Assembly (NCBI GenBank): GCA_016711485.1 | Contig: JADJSX010000023.1 | Location: 1,195,001-1,259,000, forward strand | Reading direction: 5' to 3' | DNA: 64,000 nucleotides | Source of the DNA: Leptospiraceae bacterium | Lineage (GTDB): Bacteria; Spirochaetota; Leptospiria; Leptospirales; Leptospiraceae | Shown here: positions 1 to 8,899 of the stretch, piece by piece | How positions within the stretch are numbered: the stretch's first letter is position 1 | How the letters are laid out: every line of letters starts with the position of its first letter | Translations under genes and position numbers: made by a program | The notes under the pieces: model-generated | What the model was told of the DNA's origin: nothing | Databases searched by the model: none | What the model saw: only the letters and a program-made list of their open reading frames with translations

Positions 1-2
1 AA

Positions 3-1490
3 TTTTCAAGAGGAATTCGTAAGTTAAGGAATGTTTCTCCTGAAGATTTTATTATCCATTTGGAGAAAAAAGAAATTTCTAATATTGGTGAAATACTTTC
101 TACAGAAAAAATACTTCCTCATGTTAAATCAGATCAGTCAGATTTTTTTGAACTTTTAAATCAACTACCTTATTATTGCCTTCTCTCTTATAATTCTATT
201 TTTTATGGAATTCTTTTTTTAGGTCAAAAAATTTCAGGGGATGAGTTGTCTCTTGATGATAAAAAAATAATTCATACGATTATTCGAACCACTTCCCTTT
301 CTATTAAAATCCATTTTCAAATGATTGAACTTAAAGAGAAAATCATTGAAGTAAATTCTTTGAAAGACGCTGCATTAGATATTTCGTCTACTTTAGATTT
401 GCCGCAATTATCAATGAAATCTTATATTAGTCTTAGAGGATTACTACATTCCGTTGGTGGAGCAGTTTGTATGTCATCAGGTCAAGATTCTTTATTTGAA
501 GTAATAAGGGCTGATAGTCCTGTTGCATCTCGAAAATCTATTCATGAAAAATTTGACTTACCTAAAGAAATCATCGAATACTTCCGGAAAGAAGAAAAAA
601 AATATTATCTAACAAATGAGATTCCAGTCGAACTATTTTCGAAATTTAAACAAGTATTGCCAAGTTTAAAATGGGAAGAGGTTAATTTAATTATTCCTCT
701 CATAGTAGATAAATTTTTAATTAGTTTTTTTGTATTCGGAAGTTCCTCGGATGGGAAAAATTATTCCTCCAAGAATTTAGATGTAATTACTGCATTTTTG
801 TTGCAAGCTAAAACTTCTTTTCAAAACGCTATTTCTTATCAAAGGGAAGAAAAATTAAGACTGCGCTTTCAAAAATATGTACCGAAACAAATTGTTGAAG
901 ATGCATTCAGTGGAACCGATTCAGTAGGCGATGGTATTGAGAAAAAAATAGTTATTCTATTTTCTGACATCCGAGGCTTCACAAGTTTTTGTGAGAATAA
1001 AAAACCAGGAGAAGTTGTTGTCCTCTTGAATGAATACTTCGAATTCATGTTAGATGCAATAGACAGTACCAACGGAATTCTTGATAAGCTAATTGGAGAT
1101 GCAATTATGGCTACTTGGGGAATATTTGATGAAAAAGGAGATCATATCTTTAACGCTGCATCGTCCGCAATTAAAATGATGGAAGCCTTGCATAATTTCA
1201 ATTTGCCCCGCCCCCCTGAAAAGCAAATTCATATTGGAATAGGGTTGCACTTTGGCGAAGTAAAAGCAGGCAACATAGGCGGAACCAAACGCTCGGATTT
1301 TACTATCATTGGAGATAGTGTCAATCTTGCTTCTCGTCTCGAAGGTGTAACAAAACAGTATGGTGTTAGCATCGTGGTGTCGGAAGATTTCTATTATCCG
1401 ATTAAAGATAAATTCACATTCCGAGAGCTTGATAGAATACAGGTTAAGGGTAAACAAGAACCAGTGAAGATTTATGAGTTACTAGGATAG
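3..1490 (+). CDS. GAF domain adenylate cyclase (class III), 5' end outside the window
   Basis: Makes cAMP from ATP, probably in the cytoplasm under control of the N-terminal region. The frame is open from base 3 with no stop, so the TTG at 60 is probably not the true start and the gene begins upstream of the window. The first ~250 residues look like GAF-type sensor sequence. The last ~190 are a class III nucleotide cyclase domain. Metal-binding Asp residues are in FSDIRGF (near residue 302 counted from the TTG) and IGDAIMATWG. The Lys in DKLIGD and the Asp in SDFTIIGD are the residues expected for adenine rather than guanine. The Asn and Arg in VNLASRLE are the transition-state pair. All catalytic positions I can check are present. 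It is followed after 13 bases by a phosphatase gene in the same direction. A cNMP-binding protein at 15959-16576 is a possible receiver of its product (inference). Confidence 0.9.
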   Translation, partial: FSRGIRKLRNVSPEDFIIHLEKKEISNIGEILSTEKILPHVKSDQSDFFELLNQLPYYCLLSYNSIFYGILFLGQKISGDELSLDDKKIIHTIIRTTSLSIKIHFQMIELKEKIIEVNSLKDAALDISSTLDLPQLSMKSYISLRGLLHSVGGAVCMSSGQDSLFEVIRADSPVASRKSIHEKFDLPKEIIEYFRKEEKKYYLTNEIPVELFSKFKQVLPSLKWEEVNLIIPLIVDKFLISFFVFGSSSDGKNYSSKNLDVITAFLLQAKTSFQNAISYQREEKLRLRFQKYVPKQIVEDAFSGTDSVGDGIEKKIVILFSDIRGFTSFCENKKPGEVVVLLNEYFEFMLDAIDSTNGILDKLIGDAIMATWGIFDEKGDHIFNAASSAIKMMEALHNFNLPRPPEKQIHIGIGLHFGEVKAGNIGGTKRSDFTIIGDSVNLASRLEGVTKQYGVSIVVSEDFYYPIKDKFTFRELDRIQVKGKQEPVKIYELLG

Positions 1491-1503
1491 GGAACTAAAA
1501 ACA

Positions 1504-3378
1504 TTGTACCTACTAGATTATTTCGTAGGATTTATTTTTATATTTGTATTCTTTTCGATTTTGTTTATAGGTGCTCGATTTTTCCCGAAGAATAGAATAT
1601 TCAATTATTGTTTAATACTCTTAAATAAAAAATTTCAAGCAAAGATAATAATTGGAAACGCAAAAGAGGAATCGGCTAGATTCTTTTTGGATATAAAAGT
1701 AAAAAATTTTTTAAAGAAGATAAGTTTCAATCAAAGCAAAGAACAAACTGTAGCTATAGTAAAAAGTAAAGAATCCAAATCATTACGATTAAAGATAGGA
1801 ATTATCTATATTTTTTTGGCAATGATAAATATATTATTTTTTTCGGTGATGATTTTTGATAACCAAACTGGACTCCTAGTAAAAAACTTTAAGTTTCAGG
1901 CAGAAAATTTTGCTAGCACGGTAATTACAGACTTAGGCTCAAAAAGAATATCAAAAAATGATGATGCCAATTTGAAAAATCTAAAAGAAAATTTAATATA
2001 TCATCAAATTTATCAATTTAGGGTTTTTTCTATTACTGGCGAAGTGTGGTATAATGAAAAGGGAATAGTCGTTGGTGAAATTATTGAAGAAGATTTATTA
2101 AGGAAAGCCAAGGAAATTTCAGATACTATTTCTGTATTTTCTTCTAAGTATAAATTAGAATTAAATAAAGAAGATTTTTCAATAAAGTTTCTTATTCCAG
2201 TGAGCGCAGAGCCAGAATCAGACGGTCCAATTTTTTTAATAACTCAACTCAGCCTTCGGGGTTTTCAAGACCAATTATCTCAAATGTACTATCAAATCGG
2301 TATTATATTTGTGTGGATTGTAATTTCACAGGTTTTATTTGGTATGTATATATTTAGGTTAATTTTTAAACGTATAACAATTCTGAGAGATGCGACAGGT
2401 AAAATGGGGGAAGAAGATCTAAAATCTCGCGCTTTGTGGAAATACAATCGAAATGATGAATTGGACGATTTAGGAAATAGTTTTAATAGTATGGCTGATT
2501 CATTAGAAACTAAAATACAAACTATTTCTAGTCTGCATGAAAATATACACAAAGAAGTCTTAGTTGGAAAAACAATCCAAGGGGTTTTAATTCCTGCTAA
2601 TGAGATTTCTCTTGATTGGTTAGATGTATACGGGATTAGTAAGTCATCTACCGAACTCGGCGGTGATTATTTCAAAATATTTACAAGACAATCCAGAAAG
2701 AATGAAATTCAAATTGCGTTAGGCGACGTCTCTGGGCATGGAGTTGGAAGTGCATTGATTGTTTCATCGGTTATAGCGATTACAAACCAAGAAGCAACTT
2801 TAGAATCTAAAGATACTAGTAAAATAATAGCGAATGTAAATAAACAAATGGCTTCCTTATTTAGTTTTGAAAGAAAATCTAAAATTAAATATTTTACAAC
2901 TTCATTGTTTTGCAATGTAAGAAAGCGGGGTGATGTCATACGATTGTTTTATACGAATGCCGGACATTTATCTCCATTAATAATAAGAAATAGAAAATGT
3001 ACTGAGATAAATTCGGCAAAGCACGGTTTAGCTCTTGGGGTATATGCAAAGGCAAAGTATTTTGAAGAAATTTTTGAATTAAAAAAAGACGATGTAATTA
3101 TTTTGTATACAGATGGTTTAATCGAACAAGAAAATTCAAATGGAATTCAATTCGGGATTAATCGCCTAATTGAAAGTTTATCTAATTTTCAATTACAAAA
3201 TTCCAAATCAATTTCAGAATATATCCTGAATAAAGTTCAAGAGTTTTCCGGTGGTTTAGCAAATAATGATGATATAACTCTTGTCGTGTTAAAGGTTTTA
3301 CACTCTGTAAAGAATCGGAAGCTTTCATTACCTGCGATAAAGATAAAAAGAGTGAAAAGTCGTGCAAAGAAAAATTAG
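1504..3378 (+). CDS. Membrane HAMP-SpoIIE/PP2C serine phosphatase
   Basis: Membrane-anchored PPM-type phosphatase that probably dephosphorylates a regulatory protein such as an anti-sigma-factor antagonist. Starts at TTG with a GGGA ribosome site about 10 bases upstream. A hydrophobic helix lies at residues ~4-25, a second at ~98-118 and a third at ~262-285. The stretch between the last two is the likely extracytoplasmic sensor, without a family I can name. A HAMP linker follows (~285-340), then a SpoIIE domain (~350-605). Catalytic metal-site motifs are intact: LGGDYF, LGDVSGHGVGSA, TNAGHLSP, YTDGLIEQ and NNDDITLV. The tail is Lys/Arg-rich. It lies 13 bases after the adenylate cyclase gene and is probably co-transcribed with it. 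The substrate cannot be told from sequence. Confidence 0.9.
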   Translation: MYLLDYFVGFIFIFVFFSILFIGARFFPKNRIFNYCLILLNKKFQAKIIIGNAKEESARFFLDIKVKNFLKKISFNQSKEQTVAIVKSKESKSLRLKIGIIYIFLAMINILFFSVMIFDNQTGLLVKNFKFQAENFASTVITDLGSKRISKNDDANLKNLKENLIYHQIYQFRVFSITGEVWYNEKGIVVGEIIEEDLLRKAKEISDTISVFSSKYKLELNKEDFSIKFLIPVSAEPESDGPIFLITQLSLRGFQDQLSQMYYQIGIIFVWIVISQVLFGMYIFRLIFKRITILRDATGKMGEEDLKSRALWKYNRNDELDDLGNSFNSMADSLETKIQTISSLHENIHKEVLVGKTIQGVLIPANEISLDWLDVYGISKSSTELGGDYFKIFTRQSRKNEIQIALGDVSGHGVGSALIVSSVIAITNQEATLESKDTSKIIANVNKQMASLFSFERKSKIKYFTTSLFCNVRKRGDVIRLFYTNAGHLSPLIIRNRKCTEINSAKHGLALGVYAKAKYFEEIFELKKDDVIILYTDGLIEQENSNGIQFGINRLIESLSNFQLQNSKSISEYILNKVQEFSGGLANNDDITLVVLKVLHSVKNRKLSLPAIKIKRVKSRAKKN

Positions 3379-3499
3379 AAGTATTAGCGCGGTCAGTCAA
3401 ATGGGCAAGAGTAACGCATTAGCGTATTTGCAAAAAGGATTGTCGGAGCTAACGAAAGGCAATGCTAGACTGGGCTGAGAAGGATTTAAGGAGAGATGT

Positions 3500-6400
3500 A
3501 TGAGATGGGGAGCGCAAAAGATTTACAATGATAAGATGAAGAAGACTGAAAATAACTCTATGGATCAAAATGCTGCTTTAAAGAAATTCAAATTTGCTGC
3601 AAGTGTTTTCAAGCAAAAAGAATACGATCATGCAGTAAAAAATTTTAAAAACGCGATTGCATTAGGCTTGCCTGAAAAACTCGAAATAGATGCAAAAAAT
3701 CAAATAGCGTTAGCTTATATTGAAATTAGTAAGGAAGCATTTTCAAATTTCAAAAAAGTTTTTGAGGCTTTTAAGGATAGATTAATAAACAGTCAATTCA
3801 ATAAACAAAGAATCCCATTTTTGGAATTGTCTGCACATAATAAAGAAAATTTTGATGAAAGTACTTTGAATCAAGCTACGGTTAGAACTATTTGCAATAA
3901 CTTAGCAAGAGACTTACATTCAATTTCAAAAAAAATAAAAATTGGGGGATCCTATGCGCAAGATAATATAAATTTTAACTCAATATTGGATTCTTTTTTT
4001 AAATCTTTTTATGAAAAACACAAAGGGGATGATTACTTTATTAGATGTATAAGGATTTTAAGTATGTCATCTAATTCTAGAGGAGGACTTCAGTATACAT
4101 CCCCAGAAAAGTTAAATCAAATCGAACAATTTAAATATGAAATTAAAAGACTTTTAAAATCTAGTGCGGATGATAGTGAATCAAATGTGAAAAAAAGAGC
4201 AAATGATGAATTGATATTTATAAGATACCAAAATTCTCTTGTAAACAAATTATTTGGAAACGATGTTCAAATTGATGAAATACTAAAAGATGTAGTTGGT
4301 CAATCGACTGTTCAAAATACTTTTTCATTTGAATTAGAAAATAAGCAAACTCAGGAAAATTCAGAAATAAAAAAAGGATTAAATTTCGATCAAGCACTAC
4401 AATATTTTACTATTGGTCTTCAAAATTCAAATGAAGGTGAATACGAATCAGCAATAGAAAATCTGGAAAAATTATTAAGGTTAAATAAATCAATCATTGA
4501 AAAAATTGAAAAAGAATTAGAATTAGATAAACCATTGATGGAAATAGTAAATGCAACATTGGCTTCATCTTACGTAAATAGTGCACCGAAAATAAAAATG
4601 GGGGATTATATAAAAGGTATTGAGCTTTATGAAAAATGTTTACTGTTAACAAAAATTAAATACGATTTTGCTTTCGCATGCCATGGAATAAGTTCATTTT
4701 GTAACTATAAAGGCAACGAAGATTCCGAGTTTATTATACTTGAAAAATTATTTCTTATACTATCTAGCAAGATAGAAGAAGGTTCTAATGAATTAAAAAC
4801 AAATGATTTTAATTCATTAATTTTAAAATTGAAAGACGTGCAATGGAAAGAGAAAATTGTATTATTTAATGCGTTAGCCGATAAACTTCTTGCTAAGAAC
4901 GAAGAAAAGGTTATTCCAGAAAAGCTCCCATCTCCAATAAAAGAAGTATTGGAAAAACTTGACAGCATGACAGAAAATCCATCTCAATTGGATAATTCTA
5001 ATTTACCTATAATGAAAAATGCAATAGAGAATGAATACAATGGAGAAAATAAAAATGGTAATATTGAAGATGCATTAAAAAGAATTGCTGTCGCTAAACG
5101 GATGAATTCGGAATTCCTTGATCTAAGTGATTGCGGATTGATGGAACTTCCAGAAAGCTTATTTGAACTTGTAAATCTAATTAAGCTTGATTTATCATAT
5201 AATGAAATCAAAGAAATTCCAGAAGATTTCAGTAAACTGGTAAGCTTAGTCGAACTTAACTTAAATGGTAACCAAATTCAAAAAATCCCTGAAAGCCTTT
5301 TCAAACTTGTAAATCTAAAAAAGCTTTACTTATCAAATAATGAAATAAAAGAAATTCCAGAAGATTTCAGTAAACTGGTAAACTTAGTCGAACTTGAATT
5401 AGATTGTAACCAAATTCAAATAATCCCAGTAAGTTTTTGCAAATTATTTAAACTTGAATATATTGATCTATCAGAAAATGAAATAACAGAAATTCCAGAA
5501 AGTTTTGTTAAGATTGTAGGATTAACCAAAATCGATTTATTTGGAAATCCAATTGAAGAAATTATTTCTAAATCTGAACAATTTTTATCGAGAGAAAAAG
5601 ATACGGTATTTACCAATACCACAAATGCTCCTAGCGATGTGGATGGATGGGTCAGCATAAAATATTATCGGCACGGACTTTATATGAAGGAATTTCTGCC
5701 ATTAGGAAATGGAAAGCATCCAACTCTACAAGATGTATTACAAAACCTCAAAAAAAGGGGAATTAAACGTCCGCCAGAGGAGACCATTCAAAGTTTCCTA
5801 CTTTCTAAATTAACTGAATACAAACGCTTAGGCGACTCTAAATTGAAACCATTTGCAGAAGCCAGAGTGATAGTAGATTTTGCAGAAATTGATAAAAAGA
5901 TATATGTTTCATTTCTTCCCCCAAAAACACGGGGACGTGATTTAGAAGTAATTGATGTCGTTTATGAAATCAAAAAAGAAGTAGGTGATGTCCTTTATGA
6001 ACTCAAAAAAGAAGGAATTGATTATGAAATAAATGAAGAAGTAATTAGAGAAGCTCTAGAACTAGAAAAATACAATAATCCAATTGCAATTGCAATTGCA
6101 ATTGTAAAAGAAAAAGAAAAAATAACGTACGCCATCGCCAATACTCATAACTTCATTAAAGCGGGTAACTTTCAAAATGCGCTTGATTCAATAAATGAAG
6201 CAATCGAACTAGGTCTGAAACTTCCAGTTACTTATTACAACAGAGGTTACATTCAGTTTCAACTGAAGAATTGGGTTGGGGCAATTCAGGATTATTCGGA
6301 AGCAATAAAACTGAATCCACTAGATGCAGAAAATTACAACGCAAAAGGTAGAGCGCTGTTTGAAATAGGAAAATTGGAAGAAGCGTTAGAAGATTTCTCT

Positions 6401-6820
6401 AAAGCGATTGTGATGAATCAAAATTATGAAGATGCATATTATAACAGAGGTGTATGCTATCGTTTCTTGGATAAGTTAGATAAGGCTATAGCTGATTTTG
6501 CGAAGGCTATACTTTTAAATGGAAGGAATTCTAATTCTTATTTTCAGATGGGAATGGTTTACGAAGATTTAGATGATACGGAGAAGGCTATCGCTAATTA
6601 TGCTCAGGCACTTGCAATAACTCCGAACGATGTAGATGTCTTGCTACAAAAGGCAAATCTGGAGTTTTCGATAAGAAATTATTCGCAAACAATTCAAACT
6701 TGCTCGCAGGTAGTGAAATTTCAACCTGAGAATAAGCAAGCGTATCTCCTAAGGGCTTTAGCCAAAACAAAATCTGGCGACCTATTAGGTGCGTTGGAAG
6801 ATTCAACCAAAGGAGAATAA
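3500..6820 (+). CDS. Large TPR / leucine-rich repeat / FapA-like protein
   Basis: A 1106-residue scaffold-type protein with no enzymatic motif that I recognise. The ATG at 3500 follows AAGGAGAG. An overlapping ATG at 3496 runs into a stop after 11 codons. Residues ~20-65 and ~290-335 resemble TPR units. Residues ~540-695 hold about six leucine-rich repeats of the type NEIKEIPEDFSKLVNL. Residues ~712-870 start with DGWVSI and resemble the N-terminal domain of FapA/DUF342 proteins. Residues ~880-1106 are canonical TPRs (YYNRGYIQFQ, YYNRGVCYRF). The gene ends two bases before the start of the TPR-phosphatase at 6823, so the two are almost certainly translated together and may form a complex. Four in-frame CAATTG copies (6081-6104) encode an Ala-Ile run at the FapA/TPR junction. 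The FapA call is moderate; the LRR and TPR calls are firm. Confidence 0.85.
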   Translation: MRWGAQKIYNDKMKKTENNSMDQNAALKKFKFAASVFKQKEYDHAVKNFKNAIALGLPEKLEIDAKNQIALAYIEISKEAFSNFKKVFEAFKDRLINSQFNKQRIPFLELSAHNKENFDESTLNQATVRTICNNLARDLHSISKKIKIGGSYAQDNINFNSILDSFFKSFYEKHKGDDYFIRCIRILSMSSNSRGGLQYTSPEKLNQIEQFKYEIKRLLKSSADDSESNVKKRANDELIFIRYQNSLVNKLFGNDVQIDEILKDVVGQSTVQNTFSFELENKQTQENSEIKKGLNFDQALQYFTIGLQNSNEGEYESAIENLEKLLRLNKSIIEKIEKELELDKPLMEIVNATLASSYVNSAPKIKMGDYIKGIELYEKCLLLTKIKYDFAFACHGISSFCNYKGNEDSEFIILEKLFLILSSKIEEGSNELKTNDFNSLILKLKDVQWKEKIVLFNALADKLLAKNEEKVIPEKLPSPIKEVLEKLDSMTENPSQLDNSNLPIMKNAIENEYNGENKNGNIEDALKRIAVAKRMNSEFLDLSDCGLMELPESLFELVNLIKLDLSYNEIKEIPEDFSKLVSLVELNLNGNQIQKIPESLFKLVNLKKLYLSNNEIKEIPEDFSKLVNLVELELDCNQIQIIPVSFCKLFKLEYIDLSENEITEIPESFVKIVGLTKIDLFGNPIEEIISKSEQFLSREKDTVFTNTTNAPSDVDGWVSIKYYRHGLYMKEFLPLGNGKHPTLQDVLQNLKKRGIKRPPEETIQSFLLSKLTEYKRLGDSKLKPFAEARVIVDFAEIDKKIYVSFLPPKTRGRDLEVIDVVYEIKKEVGDVLYELKKEGIDYEINEEVIREALELEKYNNPIAIAIAIVKEKEKITYAIANTHNFIKAGNFQNALDSINEAIELGLKLPVTYYNRGYIQFQLKNWVGAIQDYSEAIKLNPLDAENYNAKGRALFEIGKLEEALEDFSKAIVMNQNYEDAYYNRGVCYRFLDKLDKAIADFAKAILLNGRNSNSYFQMGMVYEDLDDTEKAIANYAQALAITPNDVDVLLQKANLEFSIRNYSQTIQTCSQVVKFQPENKQAYLLRALAKTKSGDLLGALEDSTKGE
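6081..6104. repeat. Four tandem CAATTG hexamers inside the LRR-TPR gene
   Basis: Four perfect CAATTG copies in a row, in frame, encoding alternating Ala and Ile. Copy-number change by slippage would lengthen or shorten the linker between the FapA-like and TPR parts without breaking the frame. Confidence 0.8.
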
Positions 6821-6822
6821 TT

Positions 6823-8532
6823 ATGGAAATGGAAGAAAGCTATCAATCCGGTTTACAAGCAAAGGATAACGGGAATTATACCGATGCAATTAAATTATTC
6901 TCTCAGGCTATAAAAAGTGGACTGCAAAAAGAAGATGTGTTTTTTCAACGGGCTTATTGTTGTTCCCTAATTCATAAATACGATTTGGCTATACGGGATC
7001 TGGATTTACTCATTCAAAGAACAGAAAATTATCTGTATTATTACAATCGTGGTTTGAATTATCTCAAATTAAATTTTCTAGAAAAGAGTATTGCCGATTT
7101 TACTAAAAGCATTTCCCTTAATCCTGATTATGAGAGTTCTTTTTACAATAGAAGTTTGGTTTATTTTAGAATGAATGATTTTCTTCAATGTATAGAAGAT
7201 TGTAATACTACTATCAACCTAAATCAGAAACACTCACGCGCTTTTTATAAACGAGGGCAGGCAAAAATTAAAACCGGTGACAGAGCTGATGCTTTGCGAG
7301 ATTTGAATCAATGTCTGTTGATCCAACCTGATTTTTCAGATGCTTTGAAAGAGAGAGCGGTACTTCTTGTAGAGTCAGGAAATTCAGAAGCCGCAATAAC
7401 AGATTTAAACGAAGCATTAAAATATAATCCAAATGATATTTCCTCGAAAGAAAAAATTAGAGTTTTACAAGAGACTTCTACATCCTTTCATGCAGAAGAA
7501 AAAGACGATTCAATCAATCCTGCTTTTGCTTTTCATATTAGAGGTCTTGCAAAAATTTCTGTTGGTGATTATGAAGGAGCTTTAGAGGATTATAACAAAG
7601 CAATCCGAATTGATCCAAAGAATTCCCAGTTCTATTATTACCGATCTCTTGCAAAATACGGAAGGTCAGATCAAGCTGGAGCGTTAGACGATAGAAAAGG
7701 AGCATTTGAAGATCAGGAAAAAGCATTGAAACTCAATCCTGAAGATTCTAAGGCTATTCTCTATAAGGCGATCATTGAAGCAAATATTCGTAAGAACAGT
7801 GACTTTGTAATTCCTTCCAATCAAAAGAAGCTTCCTTGGATCGAATACTATGGAGTATGCACACCAGCAGAAACTTTGTCAGGTGACTTTTTCTTTATTT
7901 ACTCGGATGAATCAAATCCCAATTCCATTTCTGTGACCATTGGAGATGTGCAAGGTAAAGGGGCTAAGAGTGCAATGTTCATGTCTATCGCATTACAGTT
8001 ACTGGATGAAACTCGAAAAAAAATATCAGAGCCAGAAACTATTCTAAAACAAATAAATGATATACTCGTTGAAAAAACAGGCGGGTTAAATCGTAGAGCA
8101 AAGAATAAGTCTCTCTTTATTACTGCGGCGTATGCATCTATCGAAAATAATTCAAAGTGTAATTTACAGTATTCCATTGCTGGTCATACTACGCCTATCA
8201 TTTTGCGTAACGGTGATTTTATTCCTGAAGCGAATCTTTTGATTAAAGAGAAAATGTCTCTTAATATTATTAAAGATTTTTCATATACTTCCAAATCTTT
8301 TGCTTTAGAGTCAGGTGACTTGTTAATCTTTTATAGTGATGGGATGATTGAGCAAAGTAATTCTGAAACTAATAAAAGCTTCGGAATTGATGGATTAAAA
8401 AATCTTATTCTGAAAAATCAAGATAAACCTTTAGACCAATTGTACCAAAGCTTAATTGCAGCTATTAAACAGTTTTCGAATAAAAAATTGCCGGAAGACG
8501 ATATAACATTTGTAGGAATTCGTTTGAAATAG
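6823..8532 (+). CDS. TPR-SpoIIE/PP2C serine phosphatase
   Basis: Soluble phosphatase with an N-terminal TPR array in place of a membrane sensor. The ATG at 6823 follows AAGGAG, which overlaps the 3' end of the preceding gene. Residues ~5-320 are about eight TPR units (YYNRGLNYLK, FYKRGQAKIK, FHIRGLAKIS). Residues ~335-569 are a SpoIIE/PP2C domain with LSGDFFF, IGDVQGKGAKSA, SIAGHTTP, YSDGMIEQ and EDDITFVG, so all metal-binding Asp residues are present. There is no transmembrane segment. Translational coupling to the LRR-TPR protein suggests the repeats bring phosphatase and partner together (inference). A protein-protein rather than small-molecule input is likely for a TPR-regulated enzyme. 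Confidence 0.9.
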   Translation: MEMEESYQSGLQAKDNGNYTDAIKLFSQAIKSGLQKEDVFFQRAYCCSLIHKYDLAIRDLDLLIQRTENYLYYYNRGLNYLKLNFLEKSIADFTKSISLNPDYESSFYNRSLVYFRMNDFLQCIEDCNTTINLNQKHSRAFYKRGQAKIKTGDRADALRDLNQCLLIQPDFSDALKERAVLLVESGNSEAAITDLNEALKYNPNDISSKEKIRVLQETSTSFHAEEKDDSINPAFAFHIRGLAKISVGDYEGALEDYNKAIRIDPKNSQFYYYRSLAKYGRSDQAGALDDRKGAFEDQEKALKLNPEDSKAILYKAIIEANIRKNSDFVIPSNQKKLPWIEYYGVCTPAETLSGDFFFIYSDESNPNSISVTIGDVQGKGAKSAMFMSIALQLLDETRKKISEPETILKQINDILVEKTGGLNRRAKNKSLFITAAYASIENNSKCNLQYSIAGHTTPIILRNGDFIPEANLLIKEKMSLNIIKDFSYTSKSFALESGDLLIFYSDGMIEQSNSETNKSFGIDGLKNLILKNQDKPLDQLYQSLIAAIKQFSNKKLPEDDITFVGIRLK

Positions 8533-8626
8533 CTTTTTAAATGGATTAAGAATAAATTTAAAAGTTTATTGACTAAAAATATTTCAATTGAGAATATTAG
8601 AGAATTCTAAGAACAGGATGTGATGT

Positions 8627-8830
8627 ATGAAAAAAATAATATTTTATTTCCTTTTTATTTTGATTACTTTATTTCTGAATAATTGCAAAAGCTATAATCG
8701 TGCCTATGATGAGAATATAAAGGAGAGAGAAGAGCACGAAAGAAACTCTTATCCAAGTTGCATGTATTGGAACACGTTTACGCCTTACAACGGAAGTTCC
8801 GGCGATAGTGGGCAAAAGTCAGCTAACTGA
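8627..8830 (+). CDS. Small predicted lipoprotein, unknown function
   Basis: A 67-residue protein starting at ATG, with a Lys-rich start, a hydrophobic core (IIFYFLFILITLFL) and a lipobox-like NNC at residues 18-20. The mature part would be only ~48 residues, charged in its first half and Gly/Ser-rich at the end. I do not recognise a family. It lies between two phosphatase genes, 94 bases after one and 69 before the next, and could be a small envelope component of the same operon. The signal sequence makes it more credible than its size alone would. Confidence 0.65.
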   Translation: MKKIIFYFLFILITLFLNNCKSYNRAYDENIKEREEHERNSYPSCMYWNTFTPYNGSSGDSGQKSAN

Positions 8831-8899
8831 TATTAGCTTTATTTTGAAGTATAAAAAAATAGAATTCGAATAGATTTCTAAGATTGAGAGGAATTAATT

